Source: [Eubacterium] infirmum (lineage in GTDB: Bacteria; Bacillota; Clostridia; Peptostreptococcales; Anaerovoracaceae). From it: 64,000 bases of DNA. The notes beneath the pieces are model-generated. The model had not been told where the DNA came from, did no database searches, and was given only the letters and a program-made list of their open reading frames with translations. Positions 16,707 through 23,977 of this stretch are shown piece after piece. Made by a program: the position numbers and the translations under genes. The first letter of the stretch is position 1; each line of letters begins with the position of its first letter. The stretch is taken from NCBI GenBank assembly GCA_900450455.1, contig UGGN01000001.1, forward strand, positions 744,001 to 808,000. The letters run 5' to 3'.

Positions 16707-19328
16707 GTGTTTACAGAAAGAAGAAGGAATTTAGCTAGATTTGCAGTAGTATTTCTAATGCTTATGCTCGTTTTGACTGCAAGCATGCCTAACCGCTTCG
16801 CTTATGCTACGGGCGAGCAGTATTCCGAGGCAGAGATATCCGAGGCTAATAAGGCACTTGATGATTTTCTGGCAGGAAGGAATAGCTATCTGATTACGAA
16901 TGGGGGTAGCTGGAACCCTGAAAAGGAATACGGAAGAATGAAGAGCGATGACGGCCTTACCTACACTATAGGCTATAAGATGTCGGTTGGTAATGAGGCG
17001 GATTTTGTGAGCCTTAACTTTAACTTCAACAGATTCGATAAGCATAGGGCTACAGTTTTCTTTGAGGGTAGTGCGCTTGACGCAAAGACTGCTCCTAACG
17101 GAAGCCAAAACACTATTAAAATAAAGAGAAGACCTAAGACGCAAGATATTGTTGTAAATGCAAGGCTTGCATTGTTCAGAAAGAACTCTATTAACACCCA
17201 CGTTCAGCAGGGAAAGGTGGATCCGATAGCGGAGAGGAATATCAAAATCATATTAAAGGCGCCAAAACACGAAAATGCACCTGTAAGGGTTTCTGTCAAA
17301 GTTTTTGATAAGGAGAGCAATCAGGAAATTTTGAAGGGCACGAGTAATCTGGCTGTAAACGTTTACGAGGATCAGGCGAGAAAGAAAATCGTATATAACT
17401 TGGATGCTAAGTACGACTACAACTTGGAGAAAAATAAGACCTACTACATAAGTGCAAAGGCAGATGGCTATGAGGACCTCTTTGAGGATTTCACTCCCAA
17501 GGAGCGTGGAGAACACAAGGTTCTTTTAACAAAGAAAAATGAGAACTCAAATGAAAGTGAGATATGGAACTTTGATAAGGATACGAAGACATTAAAGGGA
17601 TTCAAGGGTGGAGAAAAATATGATAATAATCAAGTTCTCGAAATTCCGGCGAGCATAGACGGAGTAAGTGTCGAAAAGATAGATAAGAATGCATTCAAAT
17701 ATGCACTTTGGGGATCAAATGTAAAAAATACAATTACTGAGCTTCATCTTCCGGCGAGTGTAAAGAGCATAGAAGCTGAGGCTTTCAAAGGTCATAAAAC
17801 GCTTACTAAGCTGAGCTTTGAAGATAAATCTAAGCTTGAGAAAATAGGTGATTCAGCTTTTATGTCCGCAAGCCTTGAGGGGCTTGTTTTACCAAGCAGC
17901 GTCAAGGAAGTCGGAGACGATGCGTTCAGCATGAATAATATAAAAGCGCTGACACTTCCTGAAGGTATTGAAAAGCTTGGCAGAGGTGCCTTCGGATGCA
18001 ATTTGATAGAGAAGGTTATACTTCCAAGCACACTTAAGGAACTTCCTAAGACTGCAAACGGAGTTTTCTACAAGAATTTCAGTGAGAAGCTTAAAGGAAA
18101 GGCATATAAGGGTCAGCTCAGATACGTTCAAGTATTTGACAAGAGTGGAATTGCAACTGCATTCAACACGGGTGGAGTTGTTAATCCGGTTCCCGTGACA
18201 ATCAAATATGTAAATCAGTTTGGTGAGAGAATACGTGAAGACGAAGTGGTCTACGGCTGTAATTATCAAACAACATATGAGAATTATGGCAAGGTTACGC
18301 TAGGCAAAGGAGACAATTCATTCCTTGATAACTACAGCGGGTCAAACGGAACTAATAGTGGAAATACCGCTACTGAGATTTTCAAGCAGGAGAAGATTGC
18401 GAATGCTATTATTGGTCAAAACTATTTTAGAGAAGGTCAGGAATATGTATTTAGCAAAGATAGTGCCCCTTATATCAAAGGTCACATAAGACCACAAGAG
18501 GACGTTAGAAAAACGATCACAAGTAAGGACAATGTGATTGAATATGTATACCAAACTAAAGAGAAAATCGTAGTAGATAAATCAGAGCTCAAAAAAACAA
18601 TTAAGGTAGCAGAGGCATCAAAGAAAAACATCAAAATCAGTGTTGACGGTAAGGATATCGTGCCATCGGAAAAGTGGACGACATCTGCGGCTGTAGAATC
18701 GTTAGACACTGCGATAAATACAGCGAAATCAGTCGATGGAGACACGAAAGTAAGACAGGAGGCTGTGGACAAGGCAAAGGCCGATTTAGAGGAGGCGATG
18801 AAAAACTTCGAGTTAAGCTTTAAGCAAGGTACAAAGGAAGAATCAAAGCCGGCCGAACCTGAAAAGCCGAAGCCGGGCGAGGTAGAACCATCAAAACCGG
18901 TCGAACCTGAAAAGCCAAATCCCGCTAAGCCTGAGGCATCAAAGCCGGACGAAGCGAAAAAAACTAATACGGATAAGGCTGTAGAGACTCCAAAGAAGAG
19001 TTCAAAGACCGGAACAAATAGCAGTTTAACTGCTCGAAACAATATGACCGGTAATACGGTGATGATGCCGAGACAGTCTAAATTGACGCCTGAAAAGAAG
19101 GCCGATACCGATATCGTTAAGAAAGCAGATGAAAGCAAATCAAAAACGGCATTGAAAGCGTCTGACAAGAATACTGAGAGCAAGGCTGTCCTCGAACATG
19201 ATGCCGAAAACAAGGATGAAAAGACATCGGATAATATTCCTATGTACATAAAGTTTATAGGTGCAATTGCTATTTTATCAATTGCGGTAGTTCTATATAA
19301 ATTTATCATGGCAGCAAAGCAAAAGTAA
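16707..19328 (+). CDS. B12-regulated BspA-type surface protein with C-terminal membrane anchor
   Basis: A secreted protein of 873 residues. A signal peptide (about 1-35) precedes an unrecognised domain (about 36-270). BspA-type leucine-rich repeats (LRR_5 pattern such as LHLPASVKSIEAEAFKG, about 285-470) follow, then a beta-rich segment, a FIVAR-like helical stretch (about 620-705), a Pro/Glu/Lys-rich wall-spanning region with repeated EPEKP units (about 708-760) and a membrane helix at 847-868 with a short basic tail. No LPXTG motif is present. The GTG start has AGGAGG five bases upstream. The cobalamin riboswitch in front makes it a candidate for corrinoid capture or B12-responsive adhesion; this is inference. 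It is monocistronic. Confidence 0.85.
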   Translation: MFTERRRNLARFAVVFLMLMLVLTASMPNRFAYATGEQYSEAEISEANKALDDFLAGRNSYLITNGGSWNPEKEYGRMKSDDGLTYTIGYKMSVGNEADFVSLNFNFNRFDKHRATVFFEGSALDAKTAPNGSQNTIKIKRRPKTQDIVVNARLALFRKNSINTHVQQGKVDPIAERNIKIILKAPKHENAPVRVSVKVFDKESNQEILKGTSNLAVNVYEDQARKKIVYNLDAKYDYNLEKNKTYYISAKADGYEDLFEDFTPKERGEHKVLLTKKNENSNESEIWNFDKDTKTLKGFKGGEKYDNNQVLEIPASIDGVSVEKIDKNAFKYALWGSNVKNTITELHLPASVKSIEAEAFKGHKTLTKLSFEDKSKLEKIGDSAFMSASLEGLVLPSSVKEVGDDAFSMNNIKALTLPEGIEKLGRGAFGCNLIEKVILPSTLKELPKTANGVFYKNFSEKLKGKAYKGQLRYVQVFDKSGIATAFNTGGVVNPVPVTIKYVNQFGERIREDEVVYGCNYQTTYENYGKVTLGKGDNSFLDNYSGSNGTNSGNTATEIFKQEKIANAIIGQNYFREGQEYVFSKDSAPYIKGHIRPQEDVRKTITSKDNVIEYVYQTKEKIVVDKSELKKTIKVAEASKKNIKISVDGKDIVPSEKWTTSAAVESLDTAINTAKSVDGDTKVRQEAVDKAKADLEEAMKNFELSFKQGTKEESKPAEPEKPKPGEVEPSKPVEPEKPNPAKPEASKPDEAKKTNTDKAVETPKKSSKTGTNSSLTARNNMTGNTVMMPRQSKLTPEKKADTDIVKKADESKSKTALKASDKNTESKAVLEHDAENKDEKTSDNIPMYIKFIGAIAILSIAVVLYKFIMAAKQK

Positions 19329-19340
19329 TCTTAATAAGTC

Positions 19341-19383
19341 CAACGAAGAGGGGGTGGTCATCCGGGCTGCCCTCTTTTCGTTG
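19341..19383 (+). terminator. Stem-loop at the end of the surface-protein transcript
   Basis: CAACGAAGAGGG pairs with CCCTC...TTCGTTG across an 17-base loop, with two unpaired T. The T-run lies inside the stem rather than after it. The last bases overlap the -35 element of the next promoter. Confidence 0.6.
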
Positions 19384-19409
19384 ACAAAGCCTTGAGATTT
19401 TGATAAAAA
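19381..19409 (+). promoter_or_regulatory. Promoter of the raiA-type RNA
   Basis: TTGACA at 19381-19386 and TAAAAA at 19404-19409 with a 17-base spacer. The predicted start at about 19416 coincides with the first base of the closing helix of the structured RNA. Confidence 0.6.
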
Positions 19410-19416
19410 TTAGATA

Positions 19417-19599
19417 CGGCATTTTGTTTGTGTCTGTGGAGGAAGATCCATGCCAGCTATGGGCGAAAGGATCCACGTAAACCGTGAGAAGAACTTGCGG
19501 TGATCATGGCATAGCTTAGAAGTAAGTCCTCGGAGAAACTCCGGTCAAGGCAAGTGTGGGGGCAAAGACCAGGTCAGGCAAATAAGATGCTGTTTTTTT
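19417..19599 (+). ncRNA. raiA RNA: Structured RNA of probable raiA class
   Basis: About 180 bases without a reading frame, rich in G and A with several local stems. Bases 19417-19430 pair without a break with 19579-19592 (14 pairs, some G-U), closing the whole element, and a run of seven T follows at once, so the helix also serves as a terminator. A promoter starts exactly at the 5' arm. The gene downstream is hpf (also called raiA), the known location of the raiA RNA motif in Firmicutes. I considered SRP RNA, RNase P RNA, 6S RNA and tmRNA, and none fit. The class assignment rests on position, size and shape and needs a covariance-model search. Confidence 0.75.
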
Positions 19600-19685
19600 G
19601 TTGCTTTTTTCACACAAAAATTAAAATCTTTTCACAATTTCTAAGGTAGTTTTGTGGAAAAGGTGGTATAATATAGAAAATCGTA

Positions 19686-19726
19686 GCTTTGCTATGATGC
19701 ATAACTGTACATCCTTATAGCAAAGC
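19686..19726 (+). promoter_or_regulatory. Hairpin in the hpf 5' leader
   Basis: GCTTTGCTAT and ATAGCAAAGC form a perfect 10-pair stem with a 21-base loop. It lies between a TATAAT at 19667-19672 and the AAGGAGG site of hpf, ending five bases before that site. It could affect translation or stability; no T-run follows. Confidence 0.5.
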
Positions 19727-19742
19727 AGTAAAGGAGGCATTT

Positions 19743-20270
19743 ATGAATATCAGAATTACAGGAAAAAACTTTAACACTTATAGGCATTTAGAGGAGACTA
19801 TTGATAAGAAGTTTGAGAAACTAGGCAAGTATTTTTCCGACGATATTGATGTCAATATTGTTATTTCAAAGGAACGAGGCAAAGACAAGATTGAGGTTAA
19901 TATAAATGCTAAAGGAGCAAGGTTCAGAACGGAGCAGGTTTGCGATGACATTTACGAGGGCATCGATAAAGCTACAGATAAGCTTGCTTCACAGATGTCA
20001 AGGCTGAAGGGCAAGTTGCAAAAACGCTATCATGAAAATAAATCTGTCAAGTTCGAAGCAATCCCTGATCTTGCGAAAGATAGCATCGTAGATAAGCACA
20101 TTGTTAAAACCAAGGTTTTAGATCTTGTGCCAATGGATGAGAAAGAAGCCGCACTCGAGATGGAGATGATTGATCACGACTTCTTCGTTTTCATAAATGA
20201 CAAGACCGACAAGGTAAACGTCGTTTATAAGAGAAGAGATGGCAACTACGGCTTGCTTGATACGAAGTAA
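19743..20270 (+). CDS. hpf: Long-form ribosome hibernation promoting factor
   Basis: A protein of 175 residues that dimerises 70S ribosomes into inactive 100S particles in slow growth. The N-terminal domain (1-100) has the S30EA/YfiA fold with the basic helix KATDKLASQMSRLKGKLQK. The C-terminal domain (about 120-173, LVPMDEKEAALEMEMIDHDFF) is the dimerisation part found in the long form. AAGGAGG precedes the ATG. A structured RNA and a leader hairpin lie upstream and a strong terminator downstream, so it is monocistronic. Confidence 0.95.
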   Translation: MNIRITGKNFNTYRHLEETIDKKFEKLGKYFSDDIDVNIVISKERGKDKIEVNINAKGARFRTEQVCDDIYEGIDKATDKLASQMSRLKGKLQKRYHENKSVKFEAIPDLAKDSIVDKHIVKTKVLDLVPMDEKEAALEMEMIDHDFFVFINDKTDKVNVVYKRRDGNYGLLDTK

Positions 20271-20382
20271 TAAAATCGGAGTGATATTCCTCGCGATTTT
20301 ATATAGATAATTTAATAAATTAATTGCGGACAGAATCCGGATGTTTGATTTGGAATGGCTCTGCTGTGAATAGTTATTAGGA

Positions 20383-20426
20383 GACTATGCCATAATCGAA
20401 AAAATCGATTGTTGCATAGTCTTTTT
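20383..20426 (+). terminator. Intrinsic terminator after hpf
   Basis: GACTATGC pairs with GCATAGTC and an inner ATCGA/TCGAT stem continues it; five T follow. Another weaker stem (TAAAATCG with CGATTTTA) directly follows the hpf stop. The remainder of the 227-base gap holds the cdaA promoter. Confidence 0.88.
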
Positions 20427-20440
20427 ATTGGGCTAAAGTA

Positions 20441-20469
20441 TTGAATTTTAGCAAGTTTTTTAGTAAAAT
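20441..20469 (+). promoter_or_regulatory. Promoter of the cdaA-glm operon
   Basis: TTGAAT at 20441-20446, a 17-base spacer and TAAAAT at 20464-20469, just after the terminator and 28 bases before the cdaA start. Confidence 0.65.
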
Positions 20470-20497
20470 TATATAAAATATCAAAGGGGACAAAGGC

Positions 20498-21346
20498 ATG
20501 AAGGATTTTATTAATAACCTCACGACAGGGTTTGGAATTAAAGATGTACTCGATATCCTGATCGTAGCTTTAATTGTATATAAAGTGCTCGATTTTATCA
20601 GAGAAACCAGAGCGCAACAGCTCGTCAAGGGTCTCTTTGTTTTAGTAGCAGCATTTCTAGTTTCCGATGCCTTACACCTATACACTCTCAACTGGATTCT
20701 CAGAGGAACTATGACAATCGGAGTCGTAGCCTTGATTATTTTGTTTCAACCTGAACTCAGACGTGGACTCGAGTACATGGGCCGCGGCAGATTTATGCCT
20801 AATAAACTCAATCGGATAAATAGCGATAAATCCAAAAAAATGATAGACGAATTTGTCAAAGCCGCAGATGAGTGCTCTGCAAATATGACAGGCGTTTTGC
20901 TTGTTATTGAGCGCGAGGTTTCGCTTGGAGATATCGCTGATACGGGAACGATTATAGATGCGGAAATATCGGCACAAATGATAGGAAATATCTTCTACAA
21001 GGGAGCACCTCTTCACGATGGTGCGGCTATTGTGCGTGGAGATAGGATATATGCTGCGGGGTGTGTTTTGCCTCTCACAGATAACAAGGATCTGAATAAG
21101 GACCTTGGTACAAGACATAGGGCAGGTATAGGAATAACTGAGAATTCCGATGCGGTGACCATAATAGTTAGCGAGGAGAACGGTGTAATTTCAGTTGCTC
21201 AGGGTGGCAGGCTCACTAGATTCCTGGATAGTAAGGGGCTTGAAAAGCTGCTTATCAATCTGTACCTTTCGAACGAAAATGATGAGAAGAGACCTATATC
21301 ATTTCTCAAGAATGTGGTAGGAGGCAAGCAGAATGACAAGAAATAA
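20498..21346 (+). CDS. cdaA: Diadenylate cyclase CdaA
   Basis: A membrane enzyme of 282 residues that makes c-di-AMP from two ATP. Three hydrophobic helices (about 15-35, 42-60 and 68-88) precede the DAC domain, which has the catalytic DGA at 174-176 and the RHR motif at 206-208. c-di-AMP controls potassium and osmolyte uptake and cell-wall balance. The stop lies 14 bases inside cdaR, whose product binds and tunes CdaA. The order cdaA-cdaR-glmM-glmS is the conserved Firmicute arrangement. Confidence 0.97.
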   Translation: MKDFINNLTTGFGIKDVLDILIVALIVYKVLDFIRETRAQQLVKGLFVLVAAFLVSDALHLYTLNWILRGTMTIGVVALIILFQPELRRGLEYMGRGRFMPNKLNRINSDKSKKMIDEFVKAADECSANMTGVLLVIEREVSLGDIADTGTIIDAEISAQMIGNIFYKGAPLHDGAAIVRGDRIYAAGCVLPLTDNKDLNKDLGTRHRAGIGITENSDAVTIIVSEENGVISVAQGGRLTRFLDSKGLEKLLINLYLSNENDEKRPISFLKNVVGGKQNDKK

Positions 21347-22535
21347 ACGTCTAAATGTCGCAATAGCGATTGCTATTGCCATAGCACTTTGGATATATGT
21401 GGTCGGTGAGCTTGATCCTTCATCGGTTAAGAAAATCAAGAACATACCGATAACGCCACTTCATACAGAGGTTCTCTCGGATAGAGGTCTTGCTGTAAGC
21501 TCGATGACATCACAGATGCTGGACATAGAGGTTAGCGGATCAAGAAAAGCGATAGCGAACTTGGAGCCAGGAGATATTTCAGCGACCGTCGATTTGGCAT
21601 CGGCATCAAAGGGCGAAAACGAGGTGCATATATCAGTAAGAGTACCTAACGGAATAACTATAAACAACAAGAGTATTAACAATATAAAAGTTACGGTAGA
21701 GTCACTGGTTAGTAAATCAGTACCTGTAAAAATCGTTTATAATGGTTCCTTCAAAGACGACGAAGAAGGGACGACTGTATCGGTACAGAATAAAGAGGTA
21801 GAGGTTACCGGTGCAGAGTCGATAGTTGAACTTGTAAGTTATGCAAGGGGTACGGTTGATGCATCAAGAGTTAAAGACGAGGAGAGCACAAACACGTGTA
21901 AGCTAATCCCGGTTAGCAAAGATGGAAACAAAGTCGAGAACGTAACTCTTTCTAAGAAATCAACAACAGTAAGCACTATACTATCAAAGACAAAGACTGT
22001 AGCACTAAATGTTGCAATAAGTGATTACTCGTCTGATGGAGCAACGCGAAAAACGACTGTACCAAAGAAAGTAATAATAGCAGGAAGGTCCGACGTGCTC
22101 AAGTCGATAACTAGTGTAAGTGCAGACGATGTAGATATTTCGAATATCTCAAAGAACACGGATATAGATTTAGAATTTTCATCACTTCCTGAGGGCGTTA
22201 AAATTTCAGAGAAGAACAGTAAGCTTGTGGTTAAGGTGACAGTAACTCAGCTTGGCGAAAAAGTGATAAAAATCGCCAAGAGTGAGATTAAGATATCGGG
22301 AGAGCAAAGCAATCTCAAGTACGAAATTCAGGATTTAAGCTTTGTAACTCTTACGGTTACGGGAGATGAGGATGCGGTAGCCAAGCTCAAGTCAAGTGAT
22401 TTTGAACTTGTAATAGACGTATCAAATGCGCAAAAAGGCGATAATCAGATTCAGCTCAGCGTAAATGGCGACACGAAGAACTTTTCGGTGGGACTTGACC
22501 CGCAGTTCGTAAACGTAAAGGTGAGCAGCAAGTAA
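21333..22535 (+). CDS. cdaR: CdaA regulatory protein CdaR (YbbR repeats)
   Basis: An extracytoplasmic protein of 400 residues anchored by one N-terminal helix (about 8-25), followed by four YbbR-type beta domains (roughly 40-110, 125-205, 215-300 and 310-395). CdaR interacts with CdaA in the membrane and modulates c-di-AMP production. A GGAGG site lies within the end of cdaA, with which the gene overlaps by 14 bases. glmM begins 32 bases after the stop. Confidence 0.94.
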   Translation: MTRNKRLNVAIAIAIAIALWIYVVGELDPSSVKKIKNIPITPLHTEVLSDRGLAVSSMTSQMLDIEVSGSRKAIANLEPGDISATVDLASASKGENEVHISVRVPNGITINNKSINNIKVTVESLVSKSVPVKIVYNGSFKDDEEGTTVSVQNKEVEVTGAESIVELVSYARGTVDASRVKDEESTNTCKLIPVSKDGNKVENVTLSKKSTTVSTILSKTKTVALNVAISDYSSDGATRKTTVPKKVIIAGRSDVLKSITSVSADDVDISNISKNTDIDLEFSSLPEGVKISEKNSKLVVKVTVTQLGEKVIKIAKSEIKISGEQSNLKYEIQDLSFVTLTVTGDEDAVAKLKSSDFELVIDVSNAQKGDNQIQLSVNGDTKNFSVGLDPQFVNVKVSSK

Positions 22536-22567
22536 TAGGCTTTAGGAATAGCTAGGAAGGAAGAGAT

Positions 22568-23920
22568 ATGGGTAGATTATTCGGCACAGACGGTGTGAGA
22601 GGTGTGGCAAATTCCGAACTGACACCGGAGCTTGCATTTAACCTGGGTAAGGCAGGTGCAGCTGTATTGAGTCAAGGTAACAAAAGGCCCGTAATTGTTA
22701 TAGGCAAGGACACAAGACTTTCGGGAGATATGCTCGAAAATGCTTTGGCAGCCGGAATACTCGCAGTCGGTGGAAATGTAATCAAAGTTGGAGTAATCCC
22801 GACTCCTGCGGTTGCCTACCTGACGAGATATTATCGTGCCGATGCAGGAATCGTAATATCCGCATCGCATAATCCATTTGAATATAACGGAATCAAGTTT
22901 TTCAACGGACAAGGCTATAAACTCGACGATTCAATAGAAGAAAAAATCGAGGACATAATCATGAGGGGTATCGATGCTAATGCTCACGTTACAGGTGATC
23001 AAATCGGCAGATGTCTGGAGGCTGAGGAGTCAGCTATTGAGCTTTATTGCAATTCACTCCTTGAGACCATAGATATAAGTTTGGAAGGAATGAAGCTGGT
23101 GCTTGACTGTGCAAACGGAGCCGCCTTTGAAACAGCACCTAAGGTTTATAGAAAGCTTGGTGCAGACATTACGGTCATCGGAGATGAACCTAACGGAATA
23201 AACATAAACGAGGCGATAGGCTCAACTCACCCAGAGAAACTTCAACGCGAGGTTATAAGCTGTCAGGCCGACCTCGGACTTGCCTATGACGGAGATGCTG
23301 ACAGACTCATAGTAGTCGACGAGAAGGGCAATGTAATTGACGGAGATAGGACAATCTGTATCTGCGCAAAGATGCTCAAAGATGCCGGTGAGCTAGGAGT
23401 TAACAAAGTCACAACAACTGTAATGAGCAATCTCGGCTTTCACAAATATGTCAAGGAAGTTATAGGCGCTGAAATAGAGGTTACCGGTGTTGGAGATAGA
23501 TATGTTCTGGAGTCCATGCTAAACACAGGAAGTGTAATCGGTGGAGAGCAGTCAGGACACATAATCTTTAAGAATTACACGACGACCGGAGACGGTACAC
23601 TTTCGTCGCTCCAGTTTGTCAAGGCTCTTGTTGCCAGTGGAAAGAAGGCTTCGGAATTATCGGAGGAAATCGAGCTTTTCCCACAGGTTTTGGTAAATGC
23701 AAGAGTAAACAACGATAATAAGAAAATCTTCATGAACGACGAAGAGGTTAAGCAGAAAATCGCTGATGTGGAGGCACAGATTGGTGAAGAAGGACGCGTT
23801 CTCATAAGACCTTCAGGTACAGAACCTCTCGTTAGAGTCATGATTGAGGGCAAGGATACGGAAGTGATAAATGAATTAGCTGAGGATCTTGCAGCACTGA
23901 TTAGCAGGAAGTTTCACTAA
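22568..23920 (+). CDS. glmM: Phosphoglucosamine mutase GlmM
   Basis: A cytoplasmic enzyme of 450 residues that converts glucosamine 6-phosphate to glucosamine 1-phosphate for UDP-GlcNAc and peptidoglycan. The phosphoserine loop ISASHNPFEYNG lies near residue 100, the metal-binding DGDADR loop near residue 240, the sugar loop GGEQSGH near residue 325 and the phosphate-binding RPSGTEPLVR near the end. It is full length. GlmM also binds CdaA in other Firmicutes, which explains the operon. Confidence 0.97.
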   Translation: MGRLFGTDGVRGVANSELTPELAFNLGKAGAAVLSQGNKRPVIVIGKDTRLSGDMLENALAAGILAVGGNVIKVGVIPTPAVAYLTRYYRADAGIVISASHNPFEYNGIKFFNGQGYKLDDSIEEKIEDIIMRGIDANAHVTGDQIGRCLEAEESAIELYCNSLLETIDISLEGMKLVLDCANGAAFETAPKVYRKLGADITVIGDEPNGININEAIGSTHPEKLQREVISCQADLGLAYDGDADRLIVVDEKGNVIDGDRTICICAKMLKDAGELGVNKVTTTVMSNLGFHKYVKEVIGAEIEVTGVGDRYVLESMLNTGSVIGGEQSGHIIFKNYTTTGDGTLSSLQFVKALVASGKKASELSEEIELFPQVLVNARVNNDNKKIFMNDEEVKQKIADVEAQIGEEGRVLIRPSGTEPLVRVMIEGKDTEVINELAEDLAALISRKFH

Positions 23921-23977
23921 TAAAAGTCGTACCGGGCAAATCAAAAGATTGCCTAGGAGATAAGGAAGGAATATATT

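Noticed and set aside
18482-19309. Long antisense reading frame opposite the surface-protein gene
   Set aside because: It is the mirror of a low-complexity Lys/Glu/Pro-rich coding region and gives a Ser/Phe-rich translation without a domain or ribosome site.
19417-19599. SRP RNA, RNase P RNA, 6S RNA or tmRNA
   Set aside because: None of the conserved cores could be found, and no tRNA-like end or SRP apical loop is present. Position and size fit the raiA class better.
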